Below, piece by piece: positions 50,735 through 63,236 of a DNA stretch of 64,000 nucleotides. The number at the start of each line of letters is the position of its first letter. Within the stretch, counting starts at the first letter, position 1. Source of the DNA: Sipunculus nudus (lineage: Eukaryota > Annelida > Sipuncula > Golfingiida > Sipunculidae); assembly GCA_026874595.1 (NCBI GenBank), contig CM049306.1, positions 19,215,019 to 19,279,018 on the forward strand. The letters run 5' to 3'. Below the pieces are notes generated by a model. That model was not told the DNA's origin. It made no database searches and saw nothing but the letters and a program-made list of their open reading frames with translations. The translations under genes were made by a program, and so were the position numbers.

Positions 50735-51821
50735 GTCGAAAGGTAGGTTGAAGCACCCACCTTCGACCCTCTAAGGTATAACATTTGACTTTTAGATGAA
50801 AGGTTTGACCTTTCGTTACTGTCTTAACATTATCTTCATAACATCAACACTTATAATAATGAAATAATAAAAAGAATAATATAAATGACTGGAACGGCCT
50901 AAATTAACTTTCCAACAAACATAATCAAACTAGCTCATGTGTGTGACACTTATATGACTTTCAATCCTAATGGTAAGCTTGACTCCCTGGCTGGGAACAT
51001 AAACAGATACCTTTAACTGGCACCATCAATTTCATGAGATGACTATCTAAAAAAAACAAACTGGGTTGATCCTAGGCATAATTAACGACAGTTTACATGC
51101 AATAGTAACAACTTAAAAAAAAACAAACTCCGTCCTTCCCAATACCAGGATGACGACATTAATTTACTCATCAAGGAACACCATATTTAGACTTACATCA
51201 CGGTATATGTGAGCACTGTACACAAGCCCACCAAGCTTGGTGTTTACTGAGAATCACTTATAAAACTGCGTACATGTAATGTAGAACAAAATCACTATAT
51301 ATCTGAATGTGCAGCCCGCTGTGTACAGGTGGTATGCTTAACTTACTGAACAGAAATAAAAATTATTTTACAGTTATTTAGTTTGCAGAAACTTAATACA
51401 TTCTTAAATAGACTAAGTGTTTCCGTGGCTAGGTTTTCATTTACCCATTTACGTCAAAATAACTTGTAGCATCTCATGATCTTAAATATGTGAGGTCGGT
51501 CATCATGGTTAGTTTTGCATTACACTAGTCTCACTATAGGGAATCTAGCGACTAAGCAAATCTGCCAAGCAGTTCTCCGAGCCCTTCATCTGTTTTCCCT
51601 ATTCAGTGGAGCAACAGTCTTCCCTCCTGCTTTTAACTGACTTTTTCTTTTCTTCTTCAAAATTTATAAACACATCACCTCTCCAAATTCTGGTTTTCGT
51701 TTTTTTTTTGTTTTTTTTTTTTTTTAATTTTTGATAAATTCTACTTGTCCAGCTATAACAAGCAGGCTGGCTCTCTGCCACCTCTTATCACGCGACCAAG
51801 TAGTCAAATACACCTGTATCT

Positions 51822-52213
51822 TTAACCCCCTCACGATCATATGTCGCTACATACGGCGGGTTACTAAAACTGACTGCACCCTTGTGCAGTTATCGACTTT
51901 TTTTACCCCCTCACGACCCTTTTATCGCTACGTACGGCGGGTAATTAACAGACTGCCCCCTTGGACAGTTACCGACTTTTAACCCCCTCACGACCCTATT
52001 GTCGCTACTTGCGGCGGGTTAATAAACTGACTGCACCCTTGTGCAGTTATCGACTTTTTTACCCCCTCACGACCCTTTTATCGCTACGTACGGCGGGTAA
52101 TTAACTGACTTGCCCCCTTTGACAGTTACCGACTTTTAACCCCCTCACGACCCTATTGTCGCTACTTGCGGCGGGTTAATAAACTGACTGCACCCTTGTG
52201 CAGTAATCGACTT
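51822..52213 (-). repeat. Alternating 78-80-bp tandem repeats inside the LTR element
   Basis: Five units start at about 51825, 51905, 51983, 52062 and 52140 in order A-B-A-B-A. All share CCCCCTCACGA, TCGCTAC and CGGCGGGT; A has GCACCCTTGTGCAG, a perfect hairpin-forming word, while B has GCCCCCTTGGACAG. The period is therefore about 157 bp at the higher level. Confidence 0.9.
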
Positions 52214-53239
52214 GCTTATCGCAACCTGGGCTTCCCTCGCCCCAGCTTTTTTATATTTTTTATTTCTTTTTTTTTTACTGACCTATGATTATCAGGTTTC
52301 CTTACTGCCAGCGCAGTGATCTTATGTCTGTTTACTTAGTTTCAAACTTCATTCAACTGAACACCCTGCCCTTGGGGTGCCACACCTTGCACCCACAGGA
52401 GTAACTAATCTAACCCATATAGGATCTACATCACTGTCGTCTTGCCCTGTGTTTTGCGACCCTCCGGCTGGCGGTTGACCCCTATCACCCATATTATTAT
52501 TTCCTTGCTTTTGGTTTCATGCGCTGCTAATCCCCTTTTTGAGTCTGTTACTGTGGACGTGAGCCAAAATGTGAATATATGACCACCGTGGTCTCAAATT
52601 TAACTAACAATACGCTTTTGACCTCGTGGCCCACAATATATTTAATCCCCTTGCGATCTACTATCCTCCCTACTGCGGGATATAAAAAAAATATTTTACA
52701 GTATGCAAAACTTGACAAATCACCAAATTACTCTGACTAAAAAAAAAAACTCTATCGAGACTGGAGTTTACTCGACCAACCAAAATTGACCGACAAATCA
52801 CATAAAAAGATAGAAATTGTACAAGTTACCATTTTTTTAGTCCAGGTTCCTGATTTAGTCCATATTATGTTAATATCACATCTGTTCGTGTCCAAATTAT
52901 TAAAAATATTGTCTCTTTCCTAAACCGCACACTGCTGGACTCGCTCCGCCGCCACCCTGTCTATGGTTCCGTTCCCGTCCATTGGTTGTCCCGAGTTAAG
53001 CATCCCTCCGGTCCCGGCAGAAGACGTTTACCATCTCACAGGATTCAAATTACGCGCATAAAGTTCTGGTTTGCTGTACTGGAACTGCTCGCACTTGCTG
53101 CACTTGTACGTGATGCGACATTTACTGGCATCAGATGCTCGTTTGTTATTCACCTCAATATTTCTCTGGCCATTTCGACGTACTGTCCTTGTCTTAATTT
53201 TCTGTTTCTTTTTCTTTCTAGATTCCCGGCGTTTTTAGG

Positions 53240-53257
53240 ATCCCGGACGAGCCCCCA
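53240..53257 (-). other. Primer-binding site, tRNA-Pro type
   Basis: Minus strand TGGGGGCTCGTCCGGGAT begins at the base after the 5' LTR. This is the tRNA-Pro primer site known from gammaretroviruses and some Metaviridae; here it belongs to a coding-free element. Confidence 0.9.
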
Positions 53258-53996
53258 TGTCACTCCTTAGTCCTTACTTCTGATGTTAATTTAGCTGCAT
53301 ATTTCCCCAGTGGCTCGGGTTTCGGTCTAGGTCAGTCCTGGGGAAGGAGTGCGCGGCAGCTATATAGACTGTCAGTTTGTATCGACAAGGAATTCTCTTG
53401 TAGAAACATTATTAATCCTTTATTCTCGTTGTCCGTACAAAGAAATATTTCAACAATCTCTCTGGTTAAACAAATAACATAAGGAGTCCCCGGTTCGTTA
53501 CTTGAACTGTTCTCTATTTAGCTGACTTGTTCTTGGCGGCTTGATGTTACCAGCGCTAGCCAGGGACTGCCCCCCTGTTTTTTTTCTCCCCGGCTGGCTC
53601 TACAGCTTCTCTACTCAAATTATCTCTCATTGGCTGACCGTTAAATGGTCACTATTTTAAACTTATTCCGATTGGCCAAATCAAACCGTCCCCGAGGCTG
53701 TAACTAAATCTATATTAACAAGGACCAGATGGCCTCGGACACTGACAAAGACCGGCTATCAGAGACAGCGCTGGCTGATCTTAAAGCAATTAATTTGCCC
53801 TTTTAGGACACTCCTGTACCAAGCGCCGACCTACCATAATGTCATACCCTAGCCTCGGGGCAGAGCGACCCGTATCTGGCTTGACACGTGTGATAAGCCG
53901 CACACACATTAGTATAAATTTCCTTCCCCAATTAATCATTGAAAAATCTAATCCACAAATACACGTTTTACTTATTATTTTACTTATATTCTGACA
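53258..53996 (-). repeat. 5' LTR (minus orientation)
   Basis: 739 bp, one mismatch to its partner. Confidence 0.9.
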
Positions 53997-54005
53997 ATAT
54001 ATATA

Positions 54006-54056
<51 letters not shown>
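53997..54056. repeat. (AT)n microsatellite, right half of the retrotransposon target
   Basis: Partner of 49936-49982; contains one ATTTATAT interruption. Confidence 0.9.
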
Positions 54057-54059
<3 letters not shown>

Positions 54060-57000
54060 GGCGGTATATTCAAAGAGCAGATGTTTTGGAAATATCAATG
54101 ATTGCTGTCGGTTCACCTGAAGAATATTTTCAATAAAGTCAACTTTGTTCTTTCATCGAACATATGCTTCTAGGTAGCGTTAAGTTTCCTGCACGCATTT
54201 TCCGGGGATGTTTTTTACAGATTTGCACCGGGCGGCTGACATTAAACCTACAGCTATCTATGTAATTGGGCCAGCTGCTTTGATTTTTAAGAGCCCGGTC
54301 ATAACGATACAGGGGGTAGACGCCTGTCTATCGGCAGATCAACAAACCTCTCCAACCAACATTTATCCCACCTGGATACTTTACGGTAATGACGTACGCA
54401 CTTACTCTACGTAGGCGAGCCTCTCACTATCTGACGGTTTGTATATATAAACATCTCCCAGTGGGCCCCGGAGCAAAATCAAGGGTTTACTGAGTACAAA
54501 ATGACCCTCTTCCACCGAGTATATATTGACATTATTCTTCAATAGAAGTTTTGCATTATTGCCACAGATGCCTAGGATAAAATCGGTCTTTTAGAATATA
54601 AAAAAAAACAATGAAATTTAACTGCAATGATATATTTTAAAAAAAGTTTTAAAGGACTCGTAGCCTTGACAATCGGAAGGCACACTAAATGCATGTGTTT
54701 ATTACTGCTTTTTGGCCAACAGCAAACATTATGGATAGCAATGGGATGCTTGTTTGTGAAGACTATATTCTGGCAGTCCTCCTGTGAAATCTATAATTTT
54801 CTTTCTGTATTGACTGGAAAGAAACAATGAATAGAATTTAATGTTATTGTTTTGAAAGAGAACTTGGTGACTACTGTTAATTGGTTGCATGGAAGTATTT
54901 ACGGACTATGATCAAAATGCAGCTTTGACATGAACAGTATAATTGTTATGTAAAGGATTCTTATGTTAACAAGCATGTTTTATAAGTAGTACATAGTACA
55001 GATGACACGAAGGTGTCGTATTACTGACGAGGATACAGAATGTGCAGAATAAATACTGTCACAGTTGGAAAAAAATACTCCCGAGTCTTCCAGGTAATGC
55101 AGGGGTAGCCGTCACTGGCCGGCTGGATGCGATATGCGTTAACGGTAAATAGAAAAATCTCCCCAGTACTAACTCACAAGTTTATAGGTGGTAGGAATGC
55201 GGGGCAGGTTTTGTTTTGTCTGTATACATGTACCACCAGTGAATGTATATACATATGCTCGTAGTTAATTACTGGTGGTGTACTGCGAAAATTGGGAATC
55301 CTACTCTTGTCAATCGATGTATATTTAATATGAAAAAAGATCATAATTCTACTATTATTATGATGTCGGCCAATCGTTGCAAACTTATCTGGGCTTTATT
55401 AAGGTTTGCACATACCACACAGCTGATATTGCTAGACTGGTGCCGTCTTCTAAAAACTGGAAACTACAATCAGAATCCCCAGTGTTTTCATGAGTGAACT
55501 AACTACAACAACTAATTTCGTGAGGTTTTTGATACGTACTTGTTGTGCATTGGGTTCGTACTTGTTTGACAGCTAAACTAGAGATGTTAATACTGTGTAA
55601 ACAGGTTGGCCACAGCGATGGCTGATAAAAAAAAATGCCCAGGCTGGGTTATCTTCCAGTGATAGGATTCTTTGTATGATGAAAAACTAAGTTGTTAGCT
55701 AATTCTGCGATATGGTGCATGCTTCACCCCAACTCGGTGCATTTCATACATGCTTCTTGCTTATAATACTTGATAACATTATAATGTTTCTGGATGTCCC
55801 CAACAGAGTATCTATAGACTTAGTTTCATGCACTGCATTTTCCATATCTATATATAGGACTATTCACATGAAGACGCCAAAATACTTCCTATAGACGTAA
55901 TACAAGAAGAAATTGAAATCATGAGACTGCCATGTTGGGTTCACGGCTTGCCGAACAATTGACGGGCACGCGCCATTAACTTTCTATCACACATCAGCTA
56001 AATATGTGTTGTCACAGGGGCGAATACAGGATTGTAGAATGGGGGGGGGGGGGGGGGGGGGGGGGTTAGAGAGGGAGCGCGATAACCTCTCATAGTGTAG
56101 CAACTAAAATGGTACAATCTGGGGAGTTTTAACAGGCACCATGATGTAAAATTCGGTTCTGTTTTATGTTTGAAATGCTTATTGTTCTATTTCTCAGATT
56201 TTAGGTCATAAAATACAATATTTTTTGCTGGTTGATACAATGATCTTGTTAAGTCAGTTTATTTATATACAAACACGCACATATTTGTCATCGTATGTTA
56301 CAGGTGAAACAAAAACACACACAAATATATATATATGTATATTTGTCTCACGAGAATGTGATCACTTTGCAGGATCTTTTTATCACCGAGATACGTTATC
56401 TTTCGGGAGTTGAACGTCTCACAGAGATAATTTGTGGAAAACATATCGGGCAGTTTGGCGTCTGTCGACACCTTCTTGGAGTCCAGGTCACATTTGGCGT
56501 ATGCTGGCGAAAGTCTTGCATATTTATTGCAAACCGCGGCTTTGAAGGCAATACTAACGTGACAAAAACTTACCCCAGCCAATTATTTTTCCTGGCAGGA
56601 ATGCTGAACGCCAAAAAAAACCCCCAGCACTTCAAGGTAAAAATCAAGGATCTTATGTCATATGCAATATATATGTCCGTTTAAAAAATACACTCACCAC
56701 CTTAACTGAGAGACTAAACATTTACCGTTACCTTTCAAGCGGTACTTCACTTTATGGTGGGGAACCATCAAAGTGTTCTCGAGTGTGTATCAGACCAAGG
56801 CATTTATACCGGGCATGTATTGGGGAAAACGCGATATTTTCGTATTAGATTGTGAAGGTTGGGGCGGGGTTAAGCGGGAAGCCAATTAAGGTTTCTCGGA
56901 CCCACCCTACTTTGGGAAGTATACCCCATGAATGTGAGCAAAATTCCGTCATCCAGTTAATGAAGAATTAACAGAGTATGTCAGAATCCCCATATATCTG

Positions 57001-59130
57001 GTTTGGAGATATATTTATATTTTAAAGATGTCTGCGGAGGTATATATGCGCTCTCAGAATTTTACGGGATAAAATGTCAGCTATTCTGGTGGTTATATTT
57101 TGTGACAGTATAAACACAAGTGTACTCATGGAAATGCTGTAAACGTCATGATCGCCCATGCAATACATCTTGAAGGATAAAAAATGAATTCAATCCCTAT
57201 ATATCACAGAAACTGGGAGTTTTTTCCAGACACAACACCTGTTCTTTAAGAGAAATACTTTTATATATTAGGAGGGGGTTATAATACAAATATTAATTAT
57301 GATAACATATATGCTATGTTCTTCTATTCCCATATCCCTACCTTATCCTTCCCATATGAGGAAATCTTCAACTGCATGGGGTGTTTGTTCGAATTTTTAA
57401 TCCAATTTTAATAACTATTTGTTCTCTCAGTAAGATATTTACGATAAAACATTCCTCTGCATTCCATCCAAGCCAATTAAATTGTTTTATTGTCAGTTAT
57501 CGCCTCGTTGTTTTCGCATCCTTATCTTCTCGTCACGTGATATTTTGCCCATTTTGTTGTCTTGGTAACAAGCAGTGACGTCCTTGATCCTGGGCGTGAT
57601 TTATCATAATTATTGGTGTCGGGTGTCAGGCCAACACTAACAACGTTATCAGGTCTGTTTGAGCAGCAATTTTTACACGAGATATTTCCCCGATAAAACA
57701 CAAATATTTGCACACATGAGGTTCTTGCACTATAAGCGGAACGTAGGTATTTTGATAGGGATGAAAACATGAAATGTAATGTTTACTTCTGAAAATCATT
57801 TCACTGTTGATGAATGTTATTCTAGATATTTCCATGGATAAATTCGGGTTAAATAATGATAAGCAACAGGTGTGGCTAAAACATCGAAACTTGAGCACGT
57901 GCAATATAAAAAACTGCTTGTTTTTGCTAACAATGAAAGACCGTGCATGTCGTACAACGTGAAACCTATTCGCGGAATGCTATTTCCTTATTAATTTATT
58001 AGAATCTAATTCCCTAGTTTTTCTCGGTTTTGATAATATAAAAAAAGATATTTTATGTTTAATCGGACCCATTGCGGTATATGAAAATCCGAAATTTAGT
58101 TAGTTTTGTTAAAATTTGATTAACCAGGAATTTTATGGGCATATGAATACTAACTGATCAGAAACTGTTGAACGATTACAATACATTATAAGTAATCATT
58201 GAATATAAAACGTGTAAATCTTAAGCTTTAGCCCTACATTGTAACATATTTCGTATTTGTTGCGGAATCCACAACTGTGATAAATGATGTAGAGCAGCAG
58301 AGCGAGTTGGAATAAAGCGTCTTGGAACGATATAAATATCTTCTGTGTGCACAATTATTACGTGGCCAATGACCACTTCATTATATTTTGTTTACCTGTC
58401 GACTCGATAGGCTGGGCTGAGCTACACATATAGCCAAAGGTATACCAGTCTATGGCATCATCGGCGTGGCCTCACGGTCATGCGAATGAACTGGCGGGCG
58501 ATATATGTTAACATCACAACTCCCACACCCCAGATGATGGCGCCAAGGTTAAGGGCTCCTGTCAGTCCGGTTAAACCCAGCAACAGGTGCCACGGATACA
58601 CTGAGTGCCAGTGCTGGACTTACCAGCGCCTGTCCAGGATAGTTCAAAGAAGATCACAGGGAAAACGAGGGCCAAAACAACCTCAACAGTACCAACCGAC
58701 CCATAAATGTCTCAAGTTTTAACTTTAGTTGACGAATAGGATGTTGGGGAACATAGTACCGACCTACAGTCGTGGTGGTGTATGAGCCTCACAAGTGACG
58801 TAATTATATGGCAGAATAAATGATCACATATTTATGCTAAACAGAAAAGCTACAGTAAAGATGGAGCGGATAGGGACTACGCCTGCAGACGGCATGTGGA
58901 TGAATTGATCGAAACGACTTATTGAAAAGTCTATAGAGCGATTTTTGTGGTCGACGCTTACGGACTAGGTGTGCGGACAGATATGGACTTCGAACCTCCA
59001 TTTATACGGTTCACAATCTTCAATAAAATAAAAGTTTATCGAAAACAAAGTTTATCGAAAATAATTTGTTACCCATAAATGTGAGACGCAACAACCGAAA
59101 TCAACAGTCTTTGTAAAGAATGACTTACGT
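54057..59130. other. Gene-free stretch with two weak exon candidates
   Basis: Mostly AT-rich with a poly-G run at 56041-56065. Two stretches with splice-like borders (54221-54385 and 56373-56636) are discussed as findings; neither is strong enough to annotate as coding. Confidence 0.35.
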
Positions 59131-59133
59131 TGA

Positions 59134-59305
59134 AAACACCAGCTGTGACAATGAAATTTACAAGACAAGATTTGTTAATTTCAGGTGCCTCGACACACCT
59201 GTATGCACTTACAAAAAGGTGAACTCTGCAAATGGTTCCATTCAAATTAACTAGAATTTCATACTTTCTTAAATATCAGACGATAAAGTTAAAACATCAT
59301 TCTAA
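59134..59305 (+). repeat. Dispersed repeat with CAGGTG/CACCTG palindrome, copy 3
   Basis: Longest copy: AACACCAGCTGTGACAATGA, then ACAAGACAAGATTTGTTAAT, CAGGTGCCTCGACACACCTG, AGGTGAACTCTGCAAATGGT and AATATCAGACGATAAAG. It links the 5' half seen at 25.7 kb to the 3' half seen at 44.4 kb. Confidence 0.75.
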
Positions 59306-59749
59306 TCCATTCTTGTTTTCGATTTGATCAAATCTAAACAAAATGAAACATGTGGTCACACTGTGGCATTAAGTTAAACTCGCTATGCTACGAAAATTTC
59401 TAAGTGGATTCTTTCAGGGTTAAGTTGTTAAATAATATTTTGTACACTCACTTTTTAAGGATATTAACAATACCATAATCAGCTTTTGTGTGAATATCAG
59501 GTTACGATGATAATTATGAAATACTCGTATTCCCATTCAGCGTATGAACACATGAACGTTATAGAAGTAAATACTTGACTCAGACTTGTTTATACTTAAC
59601 AACTTTCTGGAAGTCTCTTCAAGAAAAGTGGTATAAATTATCTAGCTTCATACATATGGCTTGCTTTCTATATATGACCACATTCGCTCACTGAATTCAG
59701 TGGCCATAGTGAAAATGTAATAATCTGAGCTATAGCGACCACGCTTTTC

Positions 59750-60955
59750 TGTCGGCCGTCCTGTTGTCCGTTCACAGGGCACAAATCGTGACGGTTGGGC
59801 CTATAGAAACTTCTTACTTAAGATCCAAGGAGTTCCTTACAAAATACCTTGGTGACATGAAATTAGATCACTGCGACCTATATTGTCCGAGTTATTTGGC
59901 TTGTTTGTATACTCCATAATAAATAAAAATGTGATACAAAAGTTCAACTATCTCAGTATTGAGGGCATTTATGTCCACCATGGAGCTTCATACGCTCCCG
60001 AGGCAGCGGCAATCTTACGCTTCTACAGAAGCTACCGGTATATAGGAAGGAGGCCTATAGGGAAAAGCGCTGTGTAAAGAGCGTAGGAGCTTCATCAGTT
60101 GCTATAAAGACAGGTGACGTCAGCTGTATTTTTTTCTATTTTTTCACTGATTTTTCAGACAGTCAAACGACAGCTATCGTAAAGTTTCTCAACTGTGGTT
60201 TCAGCTGATGTCATGAAACCGTGTATGTTTATTGATCATGACTTCAGCCGCTTGTCCACTTGTACGGATGCGTTGAGTTTGCGGTGCGGATATACGTATG
60301 CGGATATTTTGTGTGTGTGTGTATGTCCATTAGATACGATTGTTTCCGCATGCGTTTCCGTATGCGTTTCCGTACCCGCGGCTACATGGTCCGGTTTTCA
60401 AAAACATATCCGTTTCCGCACGCACTCCGCACCGCATATAAGTGGACACACTCCTGCTTTATTCCATATGCGCGATTTAAAACGCGTCCGCATCCGCAAC
60501 TGTATCCGTATCCGTACCGCATAAGTGGACACGCAGCTTAAATCCAACTATTGTTGAAGAATGGTAGCGCCACCTGCATTTTTTTCTATTTTCGTCCAAT
60601 ACGTCCTCTATTTTTGAGACCGTCACATGACAGCAATCGTAAAGTTTCTGAACTCTGGTTTCAGCAATCGAGTCCTGGAATGGTGCATGTCAATTTATTA
60701 TGACTAGAGTGGTCAGTTACTGAAAACTGGTGGCGCCACCTGTATTTTTTCTGTTCCCCCCCCCCCCCCCCCGCATTTTATCCGCTATTTATGAGACTGC
60801 CATATAACATTATAATGGTATTTATTTTCTCAACTGTGGTTTCATCTTGTTTCCTGAAACCTGGTGTGTTTATTTATCATGACTTGTTCCATCAGTGCTG
60901 AAGGCTGTTGGCGCCACCTATATTTTTCAGCCGAATCAGCTGAAATATACTTCGT
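59750..60955. repeat. Divergent relatives of the left-end satellite
   Basis: CACAAATCGTGACGGTTGGGCCT, AAATTAGATCACTG and CCGAGTTATTTGG-type words mirror the 1-1925 unit. From about 60098 the GGTGGCGCCACCTGTATTTTT block recurs every 164-179 bp (60098, 60560, 60727, 60906 after removing the nested element), half the 338-bp spacing of the left array. Old and degraded. Confidence 0.6.
60246..60538. mobile_element. Small inverted-repeat element nested in the satellite relative
   Basis: Ends AGCCGCTTGTCCACTTGTACGG and, inverted, AGCTGCGTGTCCACTTATGCGG. Subterminal regions are packed with GCGGATGCGGA/TCCGTATCCG steps. About 293 bp, no coding capacity; removing it restores the spacing of the surrounding repeat. 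Confidence 0.6.
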
Positions 60956-62811
60956 CTTTAGCATTTTTGTAAGGCAATAACTATGGAAGAATAACGAATG
61001 TATCGCTCAAATTTGACACAAGTTCCCAGATAATTTGAAAACTTGATCTTATTCATCTCTTGTACAATCTGTAAACTGTATATAGACATGTGACTCCATT
61101 AAGCCTTTAGATTATTTATTTGGAGTGGATTCATTCTGCATTATTTTATAGTTCATACTAAACTTAGGCCCATGTCCTGTATATAGAATAAGAATGACGA
61201 TCTAATTATACACATTGTTATGTTTTTTTATGAAAATATTTCCTATTTCAGATAAAAGATATATCCAGTTATATTGTCATCATTTCTCGCGGCTCTCCCT
61301 ATATAATCTCGTCTCATTGTAGCAAGTGCGTCATTTCGAGTATATTCCGCCTTATCTTATTTTTTTCTGGTAATTAAATTTTAATTATCGTTAAAATGTG
61401 TCAATCATTTTATCTACAAGAGGATAAAATACCTCTGCAAAGTTACCAACAAAGGGTTTACAGGTGCGCGGTTAGGTTAATCAATTACGGATGTTTCGCA
61501 TTGGCGATGGAGATCAAAGATGGCCGATTTTCTGGAGGAGTAAGCTAAGGCAACATGCAATGTTTGGAAAGTGTAGGGGATATCTGAGTGTGGCTGGCAA
61601 AGATGGCACACCTGCTATTATGCTGATTCTTTCATTAACACACGTGACCTGTTTCCAGGCGTGATTGGGCGTCATGTTTTTTCTCCGCCTCATCTGTTTT
61701 GTTTTCTGGCGGCTGGTTGGGCTTGTTTTATCCAGCATTGAGACGGGTATACACACAATCATTAGCAGCGAATGTCTGGATATCATAAAACGAGACTTTA
61801 ACATACACGCATGTCTGGAATAAAGGCTTTATCACTGCGTGAAACACCCGATCAAGTCAAACCAGACTGGTACTTGAACTGGCGCGATAAAATTATCCCC
61901 TTGGAGGCAAGCACCACAAACAAGCAAAGAAGACATGAAAGAGGCATTGATATAATAAAAAGGAGGCAGTAAAGAAAAAAACCCTCGTACATCGATCTGC
62001 CGAGAAAAAAAAATAACGATTTTACCCATCAAAGCGGGACACTATACGGCCTGTTTAAAAAAGTTCTATGTAAGCGTGTTTGAGCGGATAACGAGATATT
62101 TTGGGGGAAATAGAACCTCAAAAGTATTCAAAAGGACCACGCAATTTGATTAGTGGTGCTAGGATAATCAGTCATTTTCATCTTCATACTATAAAAAGTC
62201 TGTGGCGGTTACGCTTTCACAGATCTTACATGGTACACCGACCTGCTCTGGTGACCGTTTCATGATTAATAAACAAGGTAATTCAACCAATCAAATGACT
62301 CACGTACAGTCATTCTACACGGCTACCGGGGCATGTCTGCTGCTATTCCCAGTTCTTGACCAAACGTTAAATATTGCCGGGAGGGCATCGAGAATTTGAC
62401 CAATAAAATAAAACTATATAAATCGTCCATTTCTATGTGCCTGTGTTCTTGTTTAGACGGCGTGAGAACAGTGCATTTTTTTTCAAATGCTCGTTTGATG
62501 TGATTGGCAGTTTTGATTCCTGAACACGTGCAGATTTTTTCATTAATCATGACATAGACACTAATGCGGTTCCCTGAATCAACTCCTATGAAAGCGTAGC
62601 TGCCACTGACTTAAAGTAAGAGATTTGGTTGTCCATTGGAGCTTCTTATATTGACCTCCGTTAAAACACTGTGTCATTGTCTGTGCCACCATGTCAACCA
62701 TGAATGAACTTGGTCAGACGATCGTTTGGCCCTAGGACTGGTCGATAATGTCGGAGTTTATCCTGTCATAAGCGGTGATGCAGAAATGTGTGAAACCTCT
62801 TTATATAAGGT

Positions 62812-62945
62812 AGACGGATCCTATCTACTTTCGGTCGATTAAAAATAAGCATGACGGGTCATATCCACTTTCGGTCGATTAAAATAAGCATGACCGACCC
62901 TATCCAATTTAGGTCGATTAGCCTAAACATAAGCATGATAGGTAA
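62812..62945. repeat. ~50-bp tandem repeat, three units
   Basis: CTATC[CT]ACTTTCGGTCGATT, AAAATAAGCATGAC-type unit three times, the last with an 8-bp insertion (AGCCTAAAC). Confidence 0.8.
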
Positions 62946-63236
62946 TTTTTCTATAAAATCTTGCATCATTTTATTTTTATATGCAAAAATAGTCAGTGCG
63001 ATAATTCAAAACTCGTTTAATCCATTTTGTCAATCGCATCTAACCTTTACTAACCACATTCCTTTTACTTACATCTACCAGCGCTGGTGCGATTCCGTGT
63101 GTGTATAATATTTGGTTAACATATTTTGATATCCATGCGTACGCAGCAAATACCTAGTACCAAAGATGTTGACTCCTACTGTTATGCAGCAGACAGCAGA
63201 TTATGAGCCACACAGGTGCTAATGACGAACACCGAG

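Larger units (their letters stand above)
49983..53996 (-). mobile_element. Recent non-autonomous LTR retrotransposon, tRNA-Pro primed
   Basis: Two 739-bp LTRs (49983-50721 and 53258-53996) have TGTCA...TGACA ends; I found a single mismatch (T at 50449 versus A). Read on the minus strand, the 5' LTR is followed immediately by TGGGGGCTCGTCCGGGAT, a primer-binding site matching the 3' end of tRNA-Pro, and the 3' LTR is preceded by the purine tract AAGGGGGGAGG. The 2.5-kb interior has no gag or pol frame above about 95 codons, so it needs another element's enzymes. The target lies in (AT)n, so the site duplication cannot be counted. LTR identity implies very recent insertion. Confidence 0.92.

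Noticed and set aside
58480-58722. 80-codon plus-strand frame
   Set aside because: No recognisable domain, no splice context, low-complexity Gln/Pro/Arg text.
60195-60541. Overlapping Val/Cys and Arg-rich frames
   Set aside because: Arise from the GCGGAT-type subrepeats of a small inverted-repeat element.
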